DNA of 64,000 nt, taken from positions 248,001-312,000 of the forward strand of contig NZ_QNRO01000002.1 of the NCBI RefSeq assembly GCF_003315345.1. Direction: 5' to 3'. The notes under the pieces were generated by a model. The model made no database searches. It had not been told where the DNA came from and was given only the letters and a program-made list of their open reading frames with translations. A program made the translations under genes and the position numbers. Source of the stretch: Marinobacter pelagius (GTDB lineage Bacteria > Pseudomonadota > Gammaproteobacteria > Pseudomonadales > Oleiphilaceae). Shown here one piece after another: positions 1 to 9,538 of the stretch (position 1 is its first letter; each line of letters begins with the position of its first letter).

Positions 1-1
1 T

Positions 2-1483
<1,482 letters not shown>

Positions 1484-1487
1484 GACT

Positions 1488-1967
1488 ATGGCTGACAGAG
1501 TACCCATGACCAAGGCGGGTGAAGCCCGCCTCCGCGAGGAGCTTAAAAAGCTGAAGTCCGAAGATCGTCCGCAGGTGATTGCGGCGATTGCCGAAGCCCG
1601 CGAACACGGCGATCTGAAGGAAAACGCCGAGTACCACGCTGCCCGTGAGCAGCAGGGCTTCATCGAAGGCCGGATTCAGGAAATCGAAGGCAAGCTCGGC
1701 TCTGCCCAGGTGATTGACGTTACCACCATGGAGAACACCGGCAAGGTCATCTTCGGCACCACCGTGCACCTGGTGAACGTGGACACCGATGAGGAAGTGA
1801 CCTATCAGATCGTTGGCGAGGACGAGGCCGATATCAAAAAGGGTAAGCTCTCCATCTCTTCCCCGATCGCCCGTGCCCTCGTGGGTAAGGACGAAGGCGA
1901 TGTAGTCGCGATCCGTGTGCCGTCCGGCACCGTGGAGTATGAGATTGCCGAGGTGGAGTACATCTGA
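1488..1967 (+). CDS. greA: Transcription elongation factor GreA
   Basis: This 159-residue protein is collinear with E. coli GreA (158 residues). GreA acts in the RNA polymerase secondary channel and stimulates cleavage of backtracked transcripts. Residues 1-75 form the N-terminal coiled coil with the acidic tip ([16 protein letters not shown]), followed by the FKBP-like C-terminal domain ([17 protein letters not shown]). The ATG at 1488 is chosen because AGGAAAG at 1474-1480 is a good ribosome site and the protein then starts MADRVPMT. A longer open frame from 1401 runs inside carB and is not supported. The carB-greA order is common in Pseudomonas-like bacteria. Confidence 0.97.
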   Translation: MADRVPMTKAGEARLREELKKLKSEDRPQVIAAIAEAREHGDLKENAEYHAAREQQGFIEGRIQEIEGKLGSAQVIDVTTMENTGKVIFGTTVHLVNVDTDEEVTYQIVGEDEADIKKGKLSISSPIARALVGKDEGDVVAIRVPSGTVEYEIAEVEYI

Positions 1968-1984
1968 GGGTGTGAGTTGAAAAC

Positions 1985-2136
1985 GGGGTCAGATGAAAGC
2001 GTTCATCAGACCCCAGAATCAGAGTCCGGGGTTCTAAAAAGGGTCAGAAGAAAGCTTTCTTCTGACCCCAGCTTGGCGGCCCCGGTTTGAGGTTAGGTTC
2101 AGCTCCGGGGTCAGATGAACGCCTTCATCTGACCCC
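1985..2136. repeat. Cluster of three family-1 palindromic repeats
   Basis: Three copies lie between the convergent greA and yhbY genes. Copy 1985-2014 has arms GGGGTCAGATGAA and TTCATCAGACCCC, with one A-A mismatch that gives it polarity. Copy 2041-2068 is a perfect 28-base palindrome of the variant with GAAGAA/TTCTTC. Copy 2107-2136 has matched arms and centre CGCC. Spacing is about 56-66 bases. The copies are extragenic and resemble REP sequences. Confidence 0.9.
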
Positions 2137-2178
2137 ATCTTCACCCCGAGCCCCGGCCCTAATCTAAGCCCCAAGCAC

Positions 2179-2218
2179 AAAAAAAGCCGGCTACGGTCCC
2201 CCGCAGCCGGCTTTTTTT
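2179..2218. terminator. Bidirectional Rho-independent terminator between greA and yhbY
   Basis: An A-run, GCCGGCT, a short centre and AGCCGGC followed by seven T form a stable hairpin with one internal mismatch. T-runs exist on both strands, so it can end the greA transcript (plus) and the yhbY transcript (minus). Confidence 0.88.
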
Positions 2219-2227
2219 GAGCTTCGC

Positions 2228-2539
2228 TCAGTGCTTGTGCCGAAGCAGGTTCGACAGCTTCGGGTTCGGCTTTTTGGCCCGGCGCAGCAGGACAGCAATC
2301 TTGCCGATGGTCTGCACCACCTCGGCACCGGATGCCTCGCAAAGGGCGCTGATGGCCTCCTGGCGGGCTTCACGGTCCTGGCTTGCAACCTTGATCTTGA
2401 TCAGTTCGTGATCGTTCAGCGCGCGCTCCAGTTCTTCCTGGAGTCCCTCGGACAGGCCTTTGTCTCCCACGATGATCACGGGTTTCAGGTTGTGGGCAAT
2501 GGCCCGGTATTCCCGGCGCTGTTCCGGTGAAAGACTCAT
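2228..2539 (-). CDS. yhbY: Ribosome assembly RNA-binding protein YhbY (CRM domain)
   Basis: This 103-residue single-domain CRM protein begins MSLSPEQRREYRAIAHNLKP and carries the conserved GxxG-type loop GDKGLS. It is close to the usual length of YhbY (about 97 residues). YhbY associates with pre-50S ribosomal subunits. It is divergent from the rlmE remnant and ftsH, as in E. coli, which supports the assignment. Conserved positions such as HELIKIKV and the C-terminal GKIAVLLRRAKKPNPKL are present. Confidence 0.95.
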   Translation of the reverse strand: MSLSPEQRREYRAIAHNLKPVIIVGDKGLSEGLQEELERALNDHELIKIKVASQDREARQEAISALCEASGAEVVQTIGKIAVLLRRAKKPNPKLSNLLRHKH

Positions 2540-2550
2540 GATGTAATCTC

Positions 2551-2578
2551 TTTATAGGTGCAATTAACAAAAGGTCAG
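2551..2578 (-). promoter_or_regulatory. Candidate sigma-70 promoter of yhbY
   Basis: Read on the minus strand, CTGACC is followed by a 16-base spacer and TATAAA, ending 11 bases before the yhbY ATG. The -10 box is good and the -35 box moderate. A near-perfect TATAAT also sits at 2602-2607 on the plus strand, facing rlmE/ftsH, but without a clear -35 partner. Confidence 0.4.
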
Positions 2579-2705
2579 CGGCTTATTCGCTGGCATAATC
2601 GTATAATTAGCGGATTGTAACAGATCGTCCGGCCCCGCAAATGCTTGTTAACCCGTATCGACGGTGGACACAGGCGGTCTGTACCAGAAAGATTTAGAGG
2701 TAGGT

Positions 2706-2925
2706 TTGGCTCGGTCCAAGTCCAGCGATCGCCGGTGTGCACTTCGTTCAGGGTGATTTTACCGAGGATGAAGTCTTCGAAAGGTTGCTGGAATTGCTGG
2801 GTGACCGACAGGCGGATGTTGTAATTTCCAATATGGCACCCAATATGAGTGGTATGGTTGCGGTAGATATTCCGCGGGCGAGGTCGACTGAGATCAACCT
2901 GGTGGGGAAGGGATTCAAGGGGTGA
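2706..2925 (+). pseudogene. rlmE: Decayed rlmE (23S rRNA 2'-O-methyltransferase) with two internal deletions
   Basis: RlmE (FtsJ/RrmJ) normally has about 205 residues and methylates U2552 of 23S rRNA. Here TTG at 2706 starts the typical N-terminus (translated M/L-ARSKSS) behind an AGGTAGG ribosome site. The sequence then jumps, in another frame, to [17 protein letters not shown] from 2729, losing the SAM-binding first half. After DIPRA it jumps again, in frame, to the extreme C-terminus LVGKGFKG and stop at 2925. The segment between the MTase core and the tail is missing. The catalytic motif SDMAPN reads SNMAPN. Only about 70 codons remain, so it cannot be an active enzyme. Position between yhbY and ftsH is the normal rlmE site. 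Confidence 0.85.
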
Positions 2926-2955
2926 TGTGAGGTCCGGGCAGGTTAAGTTGAAGTT

Positions 2956-2985
2956 GGGGTCAGATGAAAGCGTTCATCTGACCCC
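2956..2985. repeat. Family-1 palindromic repeat, single copy
   Basis: A 30-base palindrome with fully matched arms GGGGTCAGATGAA and TTCATCTGACCCC, 30 bases after the rlmE remnant and upstream of ftsH. No second copy is nearby. The rest of the 2926-3146 gap shows no gene; TACAAT at 3077-3082 could be a -10 box but has no good -35. Confidence 0.88.
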
Positions 2986-3146
2986 GTCTTCGGACCCCGC
3001 CCCCGTTTTCAGGTCGACCCCGGTGGTCAGTCCTCTCTGCGGCCGCTACGGATGGGCCGTTTCTGGTGGACGAGCGTACAATTGGTGTAAGGTGTCGGAA
3101 AAGGTTGCTTTTGATAAGGCTTCCTTCAATTCACAGGTGATGATCC

Positions 3147-5090
3147 TTGAACGATATGGCAAAAAATCTGGTTCTCTGGCTGATAATAGCCGCCGTGCTG
3201 CTGATGGTGTTTCAGAATTTCTCTCCCACCACCACCGGCCAACAAGTCAACTATTCCCAGTTCGTGGAGATGGTCCAACAGGGCCAGGTTCAGCGGGTGA
3301 CCATTGACGGTCTGGAAATCCAGGGTACCCGCGGTGACGGTTCCCAGTTCCAGACGATCCGGCCCCAGGTGTCGGATAACAAGCTGATGGACGACCTGCT
3401 CGCGAACAACGTCGAGGTGATCGGTAAGGAGCCTGAGCGCCAGAGCCTGTGGACACAGTTGCTGGTGGCGGCGTTCCCGATATTGATCATTATCGCTCTA
3501 TTCGTCTTCTTCATGCGCCAGATGCAGGGCGGCGGTGGTGGCAAAGGCCCCATGTCGTTCGGCAAGAGCAAGGCGCGCCTGATGAGTGAAGACCAGATCA
3601 AGACCACCTTCGCTGACGTTGCCGGTGTCGACGAAGCCAAGGAGGACGTCAAGGAACTGGTGGACTTCCTGCGGGATCCGAGCAAGTTCCAGCGACTGGG
3701 CGGCAGCATTCCCAAGGGTGTGCTGATGGTCGGTCAGCCGGGTACCGGTAAGACCCTGCTCGCCAAGGCGATTGCCGGCGAGGCCAAGGTGCCGTTCTTC
3801 TCCATCTCCGGTTCCGACTTCGTTGAAATGTTCGTGGGTGTGGGTGCATCCCGTGTCCGTGACATGTTCGAACAGGCCAAGAAGCAGAGCCCGTGCATCA
3901 TCTTCATCGACGAGATTGATGCGGTCGGTCGCCACCGTGGCGCCGGCATGGGTGGTGGCCACGACGAGCGTGAACAGACCCTGAACCAGCTGCTGGTCGA
4001 GATGGACGGTTTTGAAGGTAACGAGGGCGTGATCGTGATCGCCGCTACCAACCGTCCGGATGTTCTGGATCCGGCCCTGTTGCGTCCGGGTCGTTTCGAC
4101 CGTCAGGTCGTAGTTGGTCTGCCGGACATTATTGGCCGTGAGCAGATTCTGAAAGTGCACATGAAAAAGGTACCTCTGGCAGACGGCGTAGAGCCGGTCC
4201 TGATTGCCCGTGGTACTCCCGGATTCTCCGGTGCCGATCTGGCCAACCTGGTGAACGAGGCGGCCCTGTTTGCTGCGCGCCGTAACCAGCGTCTGGTGTC
4301 CATGGAAGAGTTTGAACTCGCCAAGGACAAGATCATGATGGGCGCCGAGCGCAAGTCCATGGTGATGAGCGAGAAGGAAAAGCGGAACACCGCTTACCAC
4401 GAGTCTGGCCACGCCATCGTCGGTCGTCTCATGCCCGAACACGATCCGGTATACAAGGTGAGTATCATCCCCCGCGGCCGTGCCCTGGGTGTGACCATGT
4501 TCCTGCCGGAAGAAGACAAGTACAGTCACAGCAAGCGCTTCCTGATCAGCTCCATCTGCAGTTTGTTCGGTGGCCGTATTGCGGAAGAACTGACCCTCGG
4601 CTTCGATGGTGTCACCACCGGTGCCTCCAACGACATCGAGCGGGCCACCAGTCTGGCCCGGAACATGGTGACCCGTTGGGGCCTGTCCGAGAAACTGGGT
4701 CCGCTGCAGTACGATACCGACAGCGAAGAGCCGTTCCTGGGTCGTTCAGCCGGCCAGTCACAGACCGTGTACTCGCCGGAAACCGCCCAGCGGATCGACG
4801 AAGAGGTTCGTAACATCATCGATACCTGCTATGAGACCGCCAAGCAGATCCTGGTCGACAACCGGGACAAGCTGGACCTGATGGCCGAAGCGCTGATGAA
4901 ATACGAAACTATCGACCGCTACCAGATCGACGACATCATGGAAGGCCGCGAGCCGCGTCCGCCCAAAGGGTGGGGTGGCAGTGGTCCGGCCGGTGGTGTC
5001 CAGACCGGCGAGCCGGAAAAGGCTCCCGAGCCGAAGGGTTCCGATGATGGTCGCCAACCTGGTGTAGGTCGGCCGGCCGGAGAGCACTGA
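3147..5090 (+). CDS. ftsH: ATP-dependent zinc metalloprotease FtsH
   Basis: This 647-residue membrane-anchored AAA+ protease degrades misfolded membrane proteins and regulators such as LpxC and sigma-32 in E. coli. It has TM1 near residues 8-24, a periplasmic domain, TM2 near 106-124, Walker A GQPGTGKT at about 195, Walker [31 protein letters not shown] and the zinc site HESGH at 418-422. The TTG at 3147 has AGGTGA six bases upstream and gives MNDMAKNL, like the E. coli long form. The ATG at 3156 would be 15 bases from that site. Usually it follows an intact rlmE; here only a remnant precedes it. Confidence 0.97.
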   Translation: MNDMAKNLVLWLIIAAVLLMVFQNFSPTTTGQQVNYSQFVEMVQQGQVQRVTIDGLEIQGTRGDGSQFQTIRPQVSDNKLMDDLLANNVEVIGKEPERQSLWTQLLVAAFPILIIIALFVFFMRQMQGGGGGKGPMSFGKSKARLMSEDQIKTTFADVAGVDEAKEDVKELVDFLRDPSKFQRLGGSIPKGVLMVGQPGTGKTLLAKAIAGEAKVPFFSISGSDFVEMFVGVGASRVRDMFEQAKKQSPCIIFIDEIDAVGRHRGAGMGGGHDEREQTLNQLLVEMDGFEGNEGVIVIAATNRPDVLDPALLRPGRFDRQVVVGLPDIIGREQILKVHMKKVPLADGVEPVLIARGTPGFSGADLANLVNEAALFAARRNQRLVSMEEFELAKDKIMMGAERKSMVMSEKEKRNTAYHESGHAIVGRLMPEHDPVYKVSIIPRGRALGVTMFLPEEDKYSHSKRFLISSICSLFGGRIAEELTLGFDGVTTGASNDIERATSLARNMVTRWGLSEKLGPLQYDTDSEEPFLGRSAGQSQTVYSPETAQRIDEEVRNIIDTCYETAKQILVDNRDKLDLMAEALMKYETIDRYQIDDIMEGREPRPPKGWGGSGPAGGVQTGEPEKAPEPKGSDDGRQPGVGRPAGEH

Positions 5091-5126
5091 CCCGCTCCCT
5101 GACCCACAAACAGGTCGATTTAATGC

Positions 5127-5158
5127 GCCGCCCGGACTCCGGGCGGCGTTTGTTTTTG
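5127..5158 (+). terminator. Rho-independent terminator after ftsH
   Basis: GCCGCCCGG, loop ACT and CCGGGCGGC form a perfect 9-bp GC stem, followed by a T-rich run ending in TTTTT. It lies 37 bases after ftsH and 34 before folP, so folP-glmM is read by leak-through or by its own promoter. Confidence 0.85.
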
Positions 5159-5191
5159 GTATCGCTGAATGTTTTTCAGAAAAGGTTTGCT

Positions 5192-6022
5192 ATGGAAATG
5201 AACTTTGCCGGGCGGGTGTTGGACATGTCCCGCTGTCATGTCATGGGAATTCTCAACGTTACCCCGGATTCCTTCTCCGACGGCGGAAAATTCAACTCCC
5301 GGGATGCGGCCCTGGTTCGAGCCCGGCAAATGGTCGCCGATGGTGCGGCGTTCATTGATGTTGGTGGCGAATCCACTCGCCCCGGTGCGGCCCCGGTGTC
5401 TTTGCAGGAAGAGCTGGACCGGGTCTGCCCGGTGGTGGAAGCAATCGCGGGGGAGCTGGATACGGTCGTCTCCGTGGATACCAGTTCACCGGAAGTGATG
5501 GCCGAGACCGCACGGCTGGGTGCCGGACTGATCAACGACGTACGCGCGCTTCAGCGCAGTGGTGCCCCGGAAGCGGCTGCTGCGGCCGGCATTCCGGTGT
5601 GCATCATGCACATCCAGGGCGAGCCGGGCACCATGCAGGACCGCCCGGAGTACCTCAACGTCCGCCGGGAGGTCAGTTCGTTCCTGACCGAACGTATGCG
5701 GGTGGCGGAGCAGGCCGGCGTGCTCCCGGAGAACATCCTCCTCGATCCCGGCTTCGGTTTCGGCAAGAGCCTGGAGCACAACCTGCAGTTGCTCGCCTCC
5801 ATGGAGCAACTCCACATCCTGGGGCACCCCCTGCTGATTGGCATCTCCCGCAAATCCATGTTGGGCAAGATTACCGGTCGTGAGGTGGATGAAAGGTTGC
5901 CCGCAAGCATCGCGGCCGCGACAATAGCCGCCATGAAAGGTGCCAGCATCGTGCGTGTCCACGATGTCAGGGAAACAGTTGATGCCGTCAGGGTAGTGGC
6001 GGCCATGAAGGAGGCGGGTTGA
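5192..6022 (+). CDS. folP: Dihydropteroate synthase
   Basis: This 276-residue TIM-barrel enzyme joins p-aminobenzoate to the pterin pyrophosphate in folate synthesis and is the target of sulfonamides. Signature motifs are present: [14 protein letters not shown] near residue 16, [11 protein letters not shown], and DPGFGFGK for pterin and phosphate binding. The ATG at 5192 ([19 protein letters not shown]) matches the family N-terminus and has AAAAGG just upstream. An open frame from 5123 would run through the ftsH terminator and is rejected. The stop overlaps the glmM start by one base (TGATG), implying translational coupling. Confidence 0.96.
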   Translation: MEMNFAGRVLDMSRCHVMGILNVTPDSFSDGGKFNSRDAALVRARQMVADGAAFIDVGGESTRPGAAPVSLQEELDRVCPVVEAIAGELDTVVSVDTSSPEVMAETARLGAGLINDVRALQRSGAPEAAAAAGIPVCIMHIQGEPGTMQDRPEYLNVRREVSSFLTERMRVAEQAGVLPENILLDPGFGFGKSLEHNLQLLASMEQLHILGHPLLIGISRKSMLGKITGREVDERLPASIAAATIAAMKGASIVRVHDVRETVDAVRVVAAMKEAG

Positions 6023-7365
6023 TGTCCGATCGCAAATATTTTGGTACCGACGGCATTCGTGGCCGGGTCGGTGAGTTCCCTATTACCCCGGAATTCATGC
6101 TGCGCCTGGGCTGGGCCGCCGGCCAGGCGTTCAAGAAAGATGGTCAGCGCAACAGTGTGCTGATCGGCAAGGACACCCGGTTGTCCGGTTACATGTTTGA
6201 GTCTGCCCTGGAAGCAGGGTTGTCTGCCGCCGGTGTGGACGTGAAGCTGCTGGGCCCCATGCCGACGCCGGCCATTGCCTATCTCACCCGTACTTTCCGG
6301 GCCTCCGCCGGCATCGTGATCAGTGCGTCCCATAATCCGCACCATGACAACGGCATCAAGTTCTTCTCTTCGGCCGGCACCAAGCTTGACGATGCCCTTG
6401 AGGCGGAAATCGAGCGCTGGCTGGATCGTCCGCTGGAAGTCTGCGAGCCCTCCGAGCTCGGCAAGGCATCGCGGGTGGATGATGCGCCCGGCCGTTATGT
6501 GGAGTTCTGCAAGAGCACGGTGCCCAATGAGTTCACCATGGACGGCTTGCATATCGTTCTGGACTGTGCCCACGGAGCCACCTATCACGTGGCGCCCAAG
6601 GTATTCCGGGAGCTCGGCGCCAAAGTATCGGTGATCGGTGCTGATCCCGATGGTCTGAACATCAACCTCGATGTGGGCTCTACCCACCTGGACGCGCTCA
6701 AGGCGACGGTTCTGGAAAAGAAGGCGGATCTGGGCATCGCCTTCGACGGCGATGGCGACCGGGTGCTGATGGTGGATCGTGATGGCTCCGAGGTGGATGG
6801 CGATGAGTTGCTGTACATCATTGCCTCCCAGCGCCATGCCGAAGGTCGGCTGAACGGCGGTGTGGTGGGTACCCTGATGACCAATCTCGGTGTTGAGCTG
6901 GCGCTGAAAGGCGCCGGTATCGATTTCGAGCGCGCCAAGGTTGGCGACCGCTACGTGATGGAGCGGCTGGTGGCGAATAACTGGGTGCTTGGCGGCGAGG
7001 GTTCAGGCCACATGGTAATCCGGGACTGCACCACCACCGGTGATGGCATTGTCTCGGCCCTGCAGGTGATGCTGGCTATCCACAAATCCGGCAAGCCCCT
7101 GGCGGAGCTGCGCCAGGGCATGGCCAAGCTGCCCCAGAAGATGATCAACGTGCGGGTGGCGGAGCGTTTCGATCCGCTGTCCCGTGATGACATCGTTACC
7201 GCCCTGCGTCAGGCCGAGGCAGAGCTGGGCGAGGCCGGTCGGGTCCTGCTGCGGGCCTCGGGCACCGAGCCGTTGATCCGGGTTATGGTTGAGGGCCAGG
7301 TCGAGGCGGACATTGTCCGGGTGGTCGAAGAGCTCGCCGGTGTGGTCGAGCAATCAAGCAGGTAA
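6022..7365 (+). CDS. glmM: Phosphoglucosamine mutase
   Basis: This 447-residue enzyme (445 in E. coli) interconverts glucosamine-6- and glucosamine-1-phosphate on the way to UDP-GlcNAc for peptidoglycan and LPS. It begins [14 protein letters not shown]. The phosphoserine loop SASHNP puts the active serine at residue 103. The metal site is [12 protein letters not shown] and the sugar-binding loop GGEGSGH. The C-terminal phosphate-binding segment is [15 protein letters not shown]. The GGAGGCGGG ribosome site lies inside the end of folP. The folP-glmM pairing is conserved in gammaproteobacteria. Confidence 0.97.
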   Translation: MSDRKYFGTDGIRGRVGEFPITPEFMLRLGWAAGQAFKKDGQRNSVLIGKDTRLSGYMFESALEAGLSAAGVDVKLLGPMPTPAIAYLTRTFRASAGIVISASHNPHHDNGIKFFSSAGTKLDDALEAEIERWLDRPLEVCEPSELGKASRVDDAPGRYVEFCKSTVPNEFTMDGLHIVLDCAHGATYHVAPKVFRELGAKVSVIGADPDGLNINLDVGSTHLDALKATVLEKKADLGIAFDGDGDRVLMVDRDGSEVDGDELLYIIASQRHAEGRLNGGVVGTLMTNLGVELALKGAGIDFERAKVGDRYVMERLVANNWVLGGEGSGHMVIRDCTTTGDGIVSALQVMLAIHKSGKPLAELRQGMAKLPQKMINVRVAERFDPLSRDDIVTALRQAEAELGEAGRVLLRASGTEPLIRVMVEGQVEADIVRVVEELAGVVEQSSR

Positions 7366-7383
7366 TTTTGCGTTTTCAAGCGG

Positions 7384-7412
7384 TTGTGTGAGGGCAGGGA
7401 CTGCTGTATAGT
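7384..7412 (+). promoter_or_regulatory. Sigma-70 promoter of tpiA-secG
   Basis: TTGTGT, a 17-base spacer and TATAGT lie 28 bases before the tpiA ATG. Spacing is ideal and both boxes match the consensus at 4-5 of 6 positions. It sits in the 75-base gap after glmM. Confidence 0.6.
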
Positions 7413-7440
7413 TCGCCCTCCCTTACGTTCGGGAAGAGTT

Positions 7441-8205
7441 ATGCGTCGCAAGATCGTAGCCGGAAACTGGAAAATGAACGGGTCTGCGGACCTGGCAAAG
7501 CAGCTTGTCGGTTATGTGCGGGCTGAGGCGGGCACCCTTGATAATGGCGTGGAGGTTGTTATTATTCCTCCGGCCCTGTATGTCCGGGATGTGCTGGATC
7601 AGTCGGGTGATGTGCTCGGCGTGGGTGTCCAGAACGTAAGTCAGTGGGCTTCCGGTGCCTACACCGGTGAGACAGCCGCTGACATGGCAAAAGATCTGGG
7701 CTGTGGTTTTGCCTTGGTGGGTCACTCCGAGCGCCGCGAGTACTTCGGCGAGTCGGATGATGTGGTTGCCGCCAAGGTAGAGCGGGTTCTGGCCAGCGGT
7801 CTTACTGCCGTGGTTTGTGTTGGCGAGACGCTCGAGCAGCGGGAAGCAGGGCAGGCCAAAGCGGTTGTGGCTGCCCAGGTCAAGCAAGGGCTTGCCCGTG
7901 TGGAGGCCGGTCAGTGGTCGGATATTGTGGTTGCCTATGAGCCGGTTTGGGCCATCGGCACCGGCAAAACGGCCACCGCCGAAGATGCCCAGAGCATGCA
8001 TGCGGCCATCCGCAAGGTGTTGGCTGAGATGGGCGCGCCGTCAGAGGATATTTCTCTGCTTTACGGCGGCAGTGTAAAAGCGGATAATGCGGCCGCCTTG
8101 TTCGCCGAGCCGGATATCGACGGCGGGTTGATTGGCGGTGCATCTCTGGTTGCAGAAGATTTTGTGAGTATTTGCCGGTCCATGCCGGCGGGTACCAAAG
8201 GTTAA
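7441..8205 (+). CDS. tpiA: Triosephosphate isomerase
   Basis: This 254-residue glycolytic and gluconeogenic enzyme interconverts dihydroxyacetone phosphate and glyceraldehyde 3-phosphate. Catalytic residues are all visible: Lys11 in GNWKMNG, His95 in VGHSERREYFGE and Glu167 in YEPVWAIGTGK. The phosphate-gripping YGGSVK and the GGLIGGASL segment follow. The ATG at 7441 with GGAAGAG upstream gives the family start MRRKIVAGNWK; the longer frame from 7384 overlaps the promoter. Eighteen bases separate it from secG. Confidence 0.97.
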   Translation: MRRKIVAGNWKMNGSADLAKQLVGYVRAEAGTLDNGVEVVIIPPALYVRDVLDQSGDVLGVGVQNVSQWASGAYTGETAADMAKDLGCGFALVGHSERREYFGESDDVVAAKVERVLASGLTAVVCVGETLEQREAGQAKAVVAAQVKQGLARVEAGQWSDIVVAYEPVWAIGTGKTATAEDAQSMHAAIRKVLAEMGAPSEDISLLYGGSVKADNAAALFAEPDIDGGLIGGASLVAEDFVSICRSMPAGTKG

Positions 8206-8223
8206 AGGTTCGCGGGATTCGTT

Positions 8224-8601
8224 ATGGATTGGATGGAAACACTGGTAGTCGTTGTGCACGTCGTCATTGCCGTCGCACTGGTGGGTCTGGTTCTGATCCA
8301 GCAGGGCAAGGGTGCCGACGCAGGTGCCGCCTTTGGTGGTGGTGCCTCCCAGACCGTATTTGGCAGTCAGGGTAGCGGTAGCTTCCTGACCCGTGTGACC
8401 ACGATCCTGGCGATCGTGTTCTTTGTGACAAGTTTTTCGCTGGCGGTGTTCGCCAAGCAGCGCGCCGAAGTGGCAGGCGAGGCAGGTATTCCGGTCGTTG
8501 AGGAATCTGCCGAGCAGGCTCCGGCCGAGCCGGCTGCTGACTCCGCGCAGAGCAGCGAAGCCGAGAGCGGGAAGAGTTCCGATCTTCCTGAACTCGAGTA
8601 A
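8224..8601 (+). CDS. secG: Preprotein translocase subunit SecG
   Basis: This 125-residue inner-membrane protein has two transmembrane segments (residues about 3-25 and 55-75) and the typical cytoplasmic loop LIQQGKGADAGAAFGGGAS. SecG assists SecYE-SecA protein export. The C-terminal tail from about residue 80 is rich in Ala, Glu and Ser and is low complexity, which is usual. It follows tpiA and precedes a leucine tRNA gene, as in E. coli and Pseudomonas. Confidence 0.95.
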   Translation: MDWMETLVVVVHVVIAVALVGLVLIQQGKGADAGAAFGGGASQTVFGSQGSGSFLTRVTTILAIVFFVTSFSLAVFAKQRAEVAGEAGIPVVEESAEQAPAEPAADSAQSSEAESGKSSDLPELE

Positions 8602-8609
8602 GAGGTGTT

Positions 8610-8694
8610 GCCCGGGTGGTGAAACTGGTAGACACGCTATCTTGAGGGGGTAGTGGCGAAAGCCGTGCCGGTTCGAGTCCGGCCCCGGGCACCA
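8610..8694 (+). tRNA. tRNA-Leu (anticodon GAG)
   Basis: This 85-base class II tRNA has acceptor arms GCCCGGG/CCCGGGC and an encoded CCA end. It has D-loop sequence TGGTGAAACTGGTAGAC, an anticodon stem CTATC/GGTAG with loop TTGAGGG (anticodon GAG), a variable arm and the T-arm GGTTCGAGTCC. The position directly after secG matches leuU in E. coli. Confidence 0.95.
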
Positions 8695-8706
8695 TATAGA
8701 AGAAAA

Positions 8707-8736
8707 ACGGCTTGGATTTTCCAGGCCGTTTTTTTT
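8707..8736 (+). terminator. Rho-independent terminator after tRNA-Leu
   Basis: ACGGCTTGGA and TCCAGGCCGT pair (one G-T) and are followed by eight T. It ends the secG/tRNA transcript. Confidence 0.9.
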
Positions 8737-8745
8737 GGTCAGTCC

Positions 8746-8774
8746 TTGACCAGTCCGGCCGGCGTCTCTATACT
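8746..8774 (+). promoter_or_regulatory. Strong sigma-70 promoter upstream of the rimP leader
   Basis: TTGACC, a 17-base spacer and TATACT form one of the best promoter matches in the window. In E. coli the corresponding promoter drives metY (initiator tRNA) and rimP-nusA-infB. Here no tRNA follows it; a transcript would start near 8781. Confidence 0.75.
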
Positions 8775-8780
8775 CCGGCG

Positions 8781-8912
8781 GATATTGGAGCCGGTGGGCT
8801 GTTCCCCGGTTTCCTGGCAGGCCAGGTGTCTGTCAGCAGGAGGTCATGCTCGTAGTGAGAGCGGCTTTCTGTGAGTTCTTGCGACAAAAGGCCCCAATTT
8901 CAGGGGCTTTTT
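8781..8912 (+). ncRNA. Candidate small RNA or leader RNA between tRNA-Leu and rimP
   Basis: A strong promoter (8746-8774) and a Rho-independent terminator (8886-8912) enclose about 130 bases with no tRNA and no convincing coding frame. The likely product is a small RNA or an attenuated leader of rimP-nusA-infB. A 22-codon frame from ATG 8846 ends inside the terminator, but its AGGAGG is only two bases from the ATG. Not recognised as a known RNA family. Confidence 0.4.
8886..8912 (+). terminator. First terminator before rimP
   Basis: AAAAGGCCCC and GGGGCTTTTT pair around a seven-base loop and end in a T-run. It would stop most transcription from the 8746 promoter. Confidence 0.75.
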
Positions 8913-8947
8913 GATTAAGGGGCCTGGCGCATCGGGCCCTGGTGCAT

Positions 8948-8977
8948 AAAAAGGGCTGATCAACAGCCCTTTTTTTG
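8948..8977 (+). terminator. Second terminator before rimP
   Basis: AAAAAGGGCTG, loop ATCAA and CAGCCCT followed by seven T. Two tandem terminators before rimP resemble the E. coli arrangement after metY, where transcription of rimP-nusA-infB depends on read-through. Confidence 0.85.
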
Positions 8978-9022
8978 TTTGTGGGGCCGGTAAAAAATTC
9001 CTGAAATGGAGATGGCATAACT

Positions 9023-9484
9023 TTGTCAGCCAAGATTAAACAACTGGAAGACCTCCTTCGGCCGATCGTCGAGGGTCTGGGGTACGAGTTCTGGGGGATT
9101 GAATTCCGTTCCCAGGGCCACCACTCCCTGTTGCGTGTCTTTATCGACGATGCCGAGAACGGCATCGCCATCGACGACTGCGAGAAAGTCAGTCGTCAGA
9201 TCAGCGGTGTGATGGATGTGGAAGACCCCATCCAGACCGAGTACACCCTGGAGGTTTCCTCCCCGGGGATGGATCGCCCGCTGTTTCGCCTTGAACAGTA
9301 CGAAGCCTTTGTCGGTCATCAGGTCAAGATCCGTTTGCGCATGGCCTTCGAGGGCCGTCGCAAGTTTCAGGGCCTGATCAAAGGTGTTGAAGGAGACGAT
9401 GTGGTGATCGTGGTGGATGACCACGAATACCTGTTGCCGTTCGACAGCATCGAAAAGGCACACATCGTCCCGGTATTTGAATGA
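9023..9484 (+). CDS. rimP: Ribosome maturation factor RimP
   Basis: This 153-residue protein is needed for 30S subunit maturation. It shows the two-domain RimP pattern: an N-terminal alpha/beta domain with [20 protein letters not shown] and LRVFIDD, then [23 protein letters not shown], and a C-terminal SH3-like domain. The TTG at 9023 gives [12 protein letters not shown], with GGAGA about nine bases upstream. It heads the conserved rimP-nusA-infB-rbfA-truB operon. Confidence 0.95.
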   Translation: MSAKIKQLEDLLRPIVEGLGYEFWGIEFRSQGHHSLLRVFIDDAENGIAIDDCEKVSRQISGVMDVEDPIQTEYTLEVSSPGMDRPLFRLEQYEAFVGHQVKIRLRMAFEGRRKFQGLIKGVEGDDVVIVVDDHEYLLPFDSIEKAHIVPVFE

Positions 9485-9538
9485 GTCGAATTGAAAAGTC
9501 AGTGGACGCACAGTTTATTTTGAGGGCAGGGCAATCCA

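Noticed and set aside
1985..2136. Family-1 repeats as a CRISPR array
   Set aside because: Repeats are palindromes with variable centres, the spacers are similar rather than unique, and no cas genes are present.
8775..8885. A degenerate initiator tRNA in the metY position
   Set aside because: No acceptor, anticodon or T-arm pattern could be traced.
8846..8914. A 22-codon frame in the candidate leader RNA (MLVVRAAF...)
   Set aside because: The AGGAGG is only two bases from the ATG and the frame ends within a terminator; no supporting evidence for translation.
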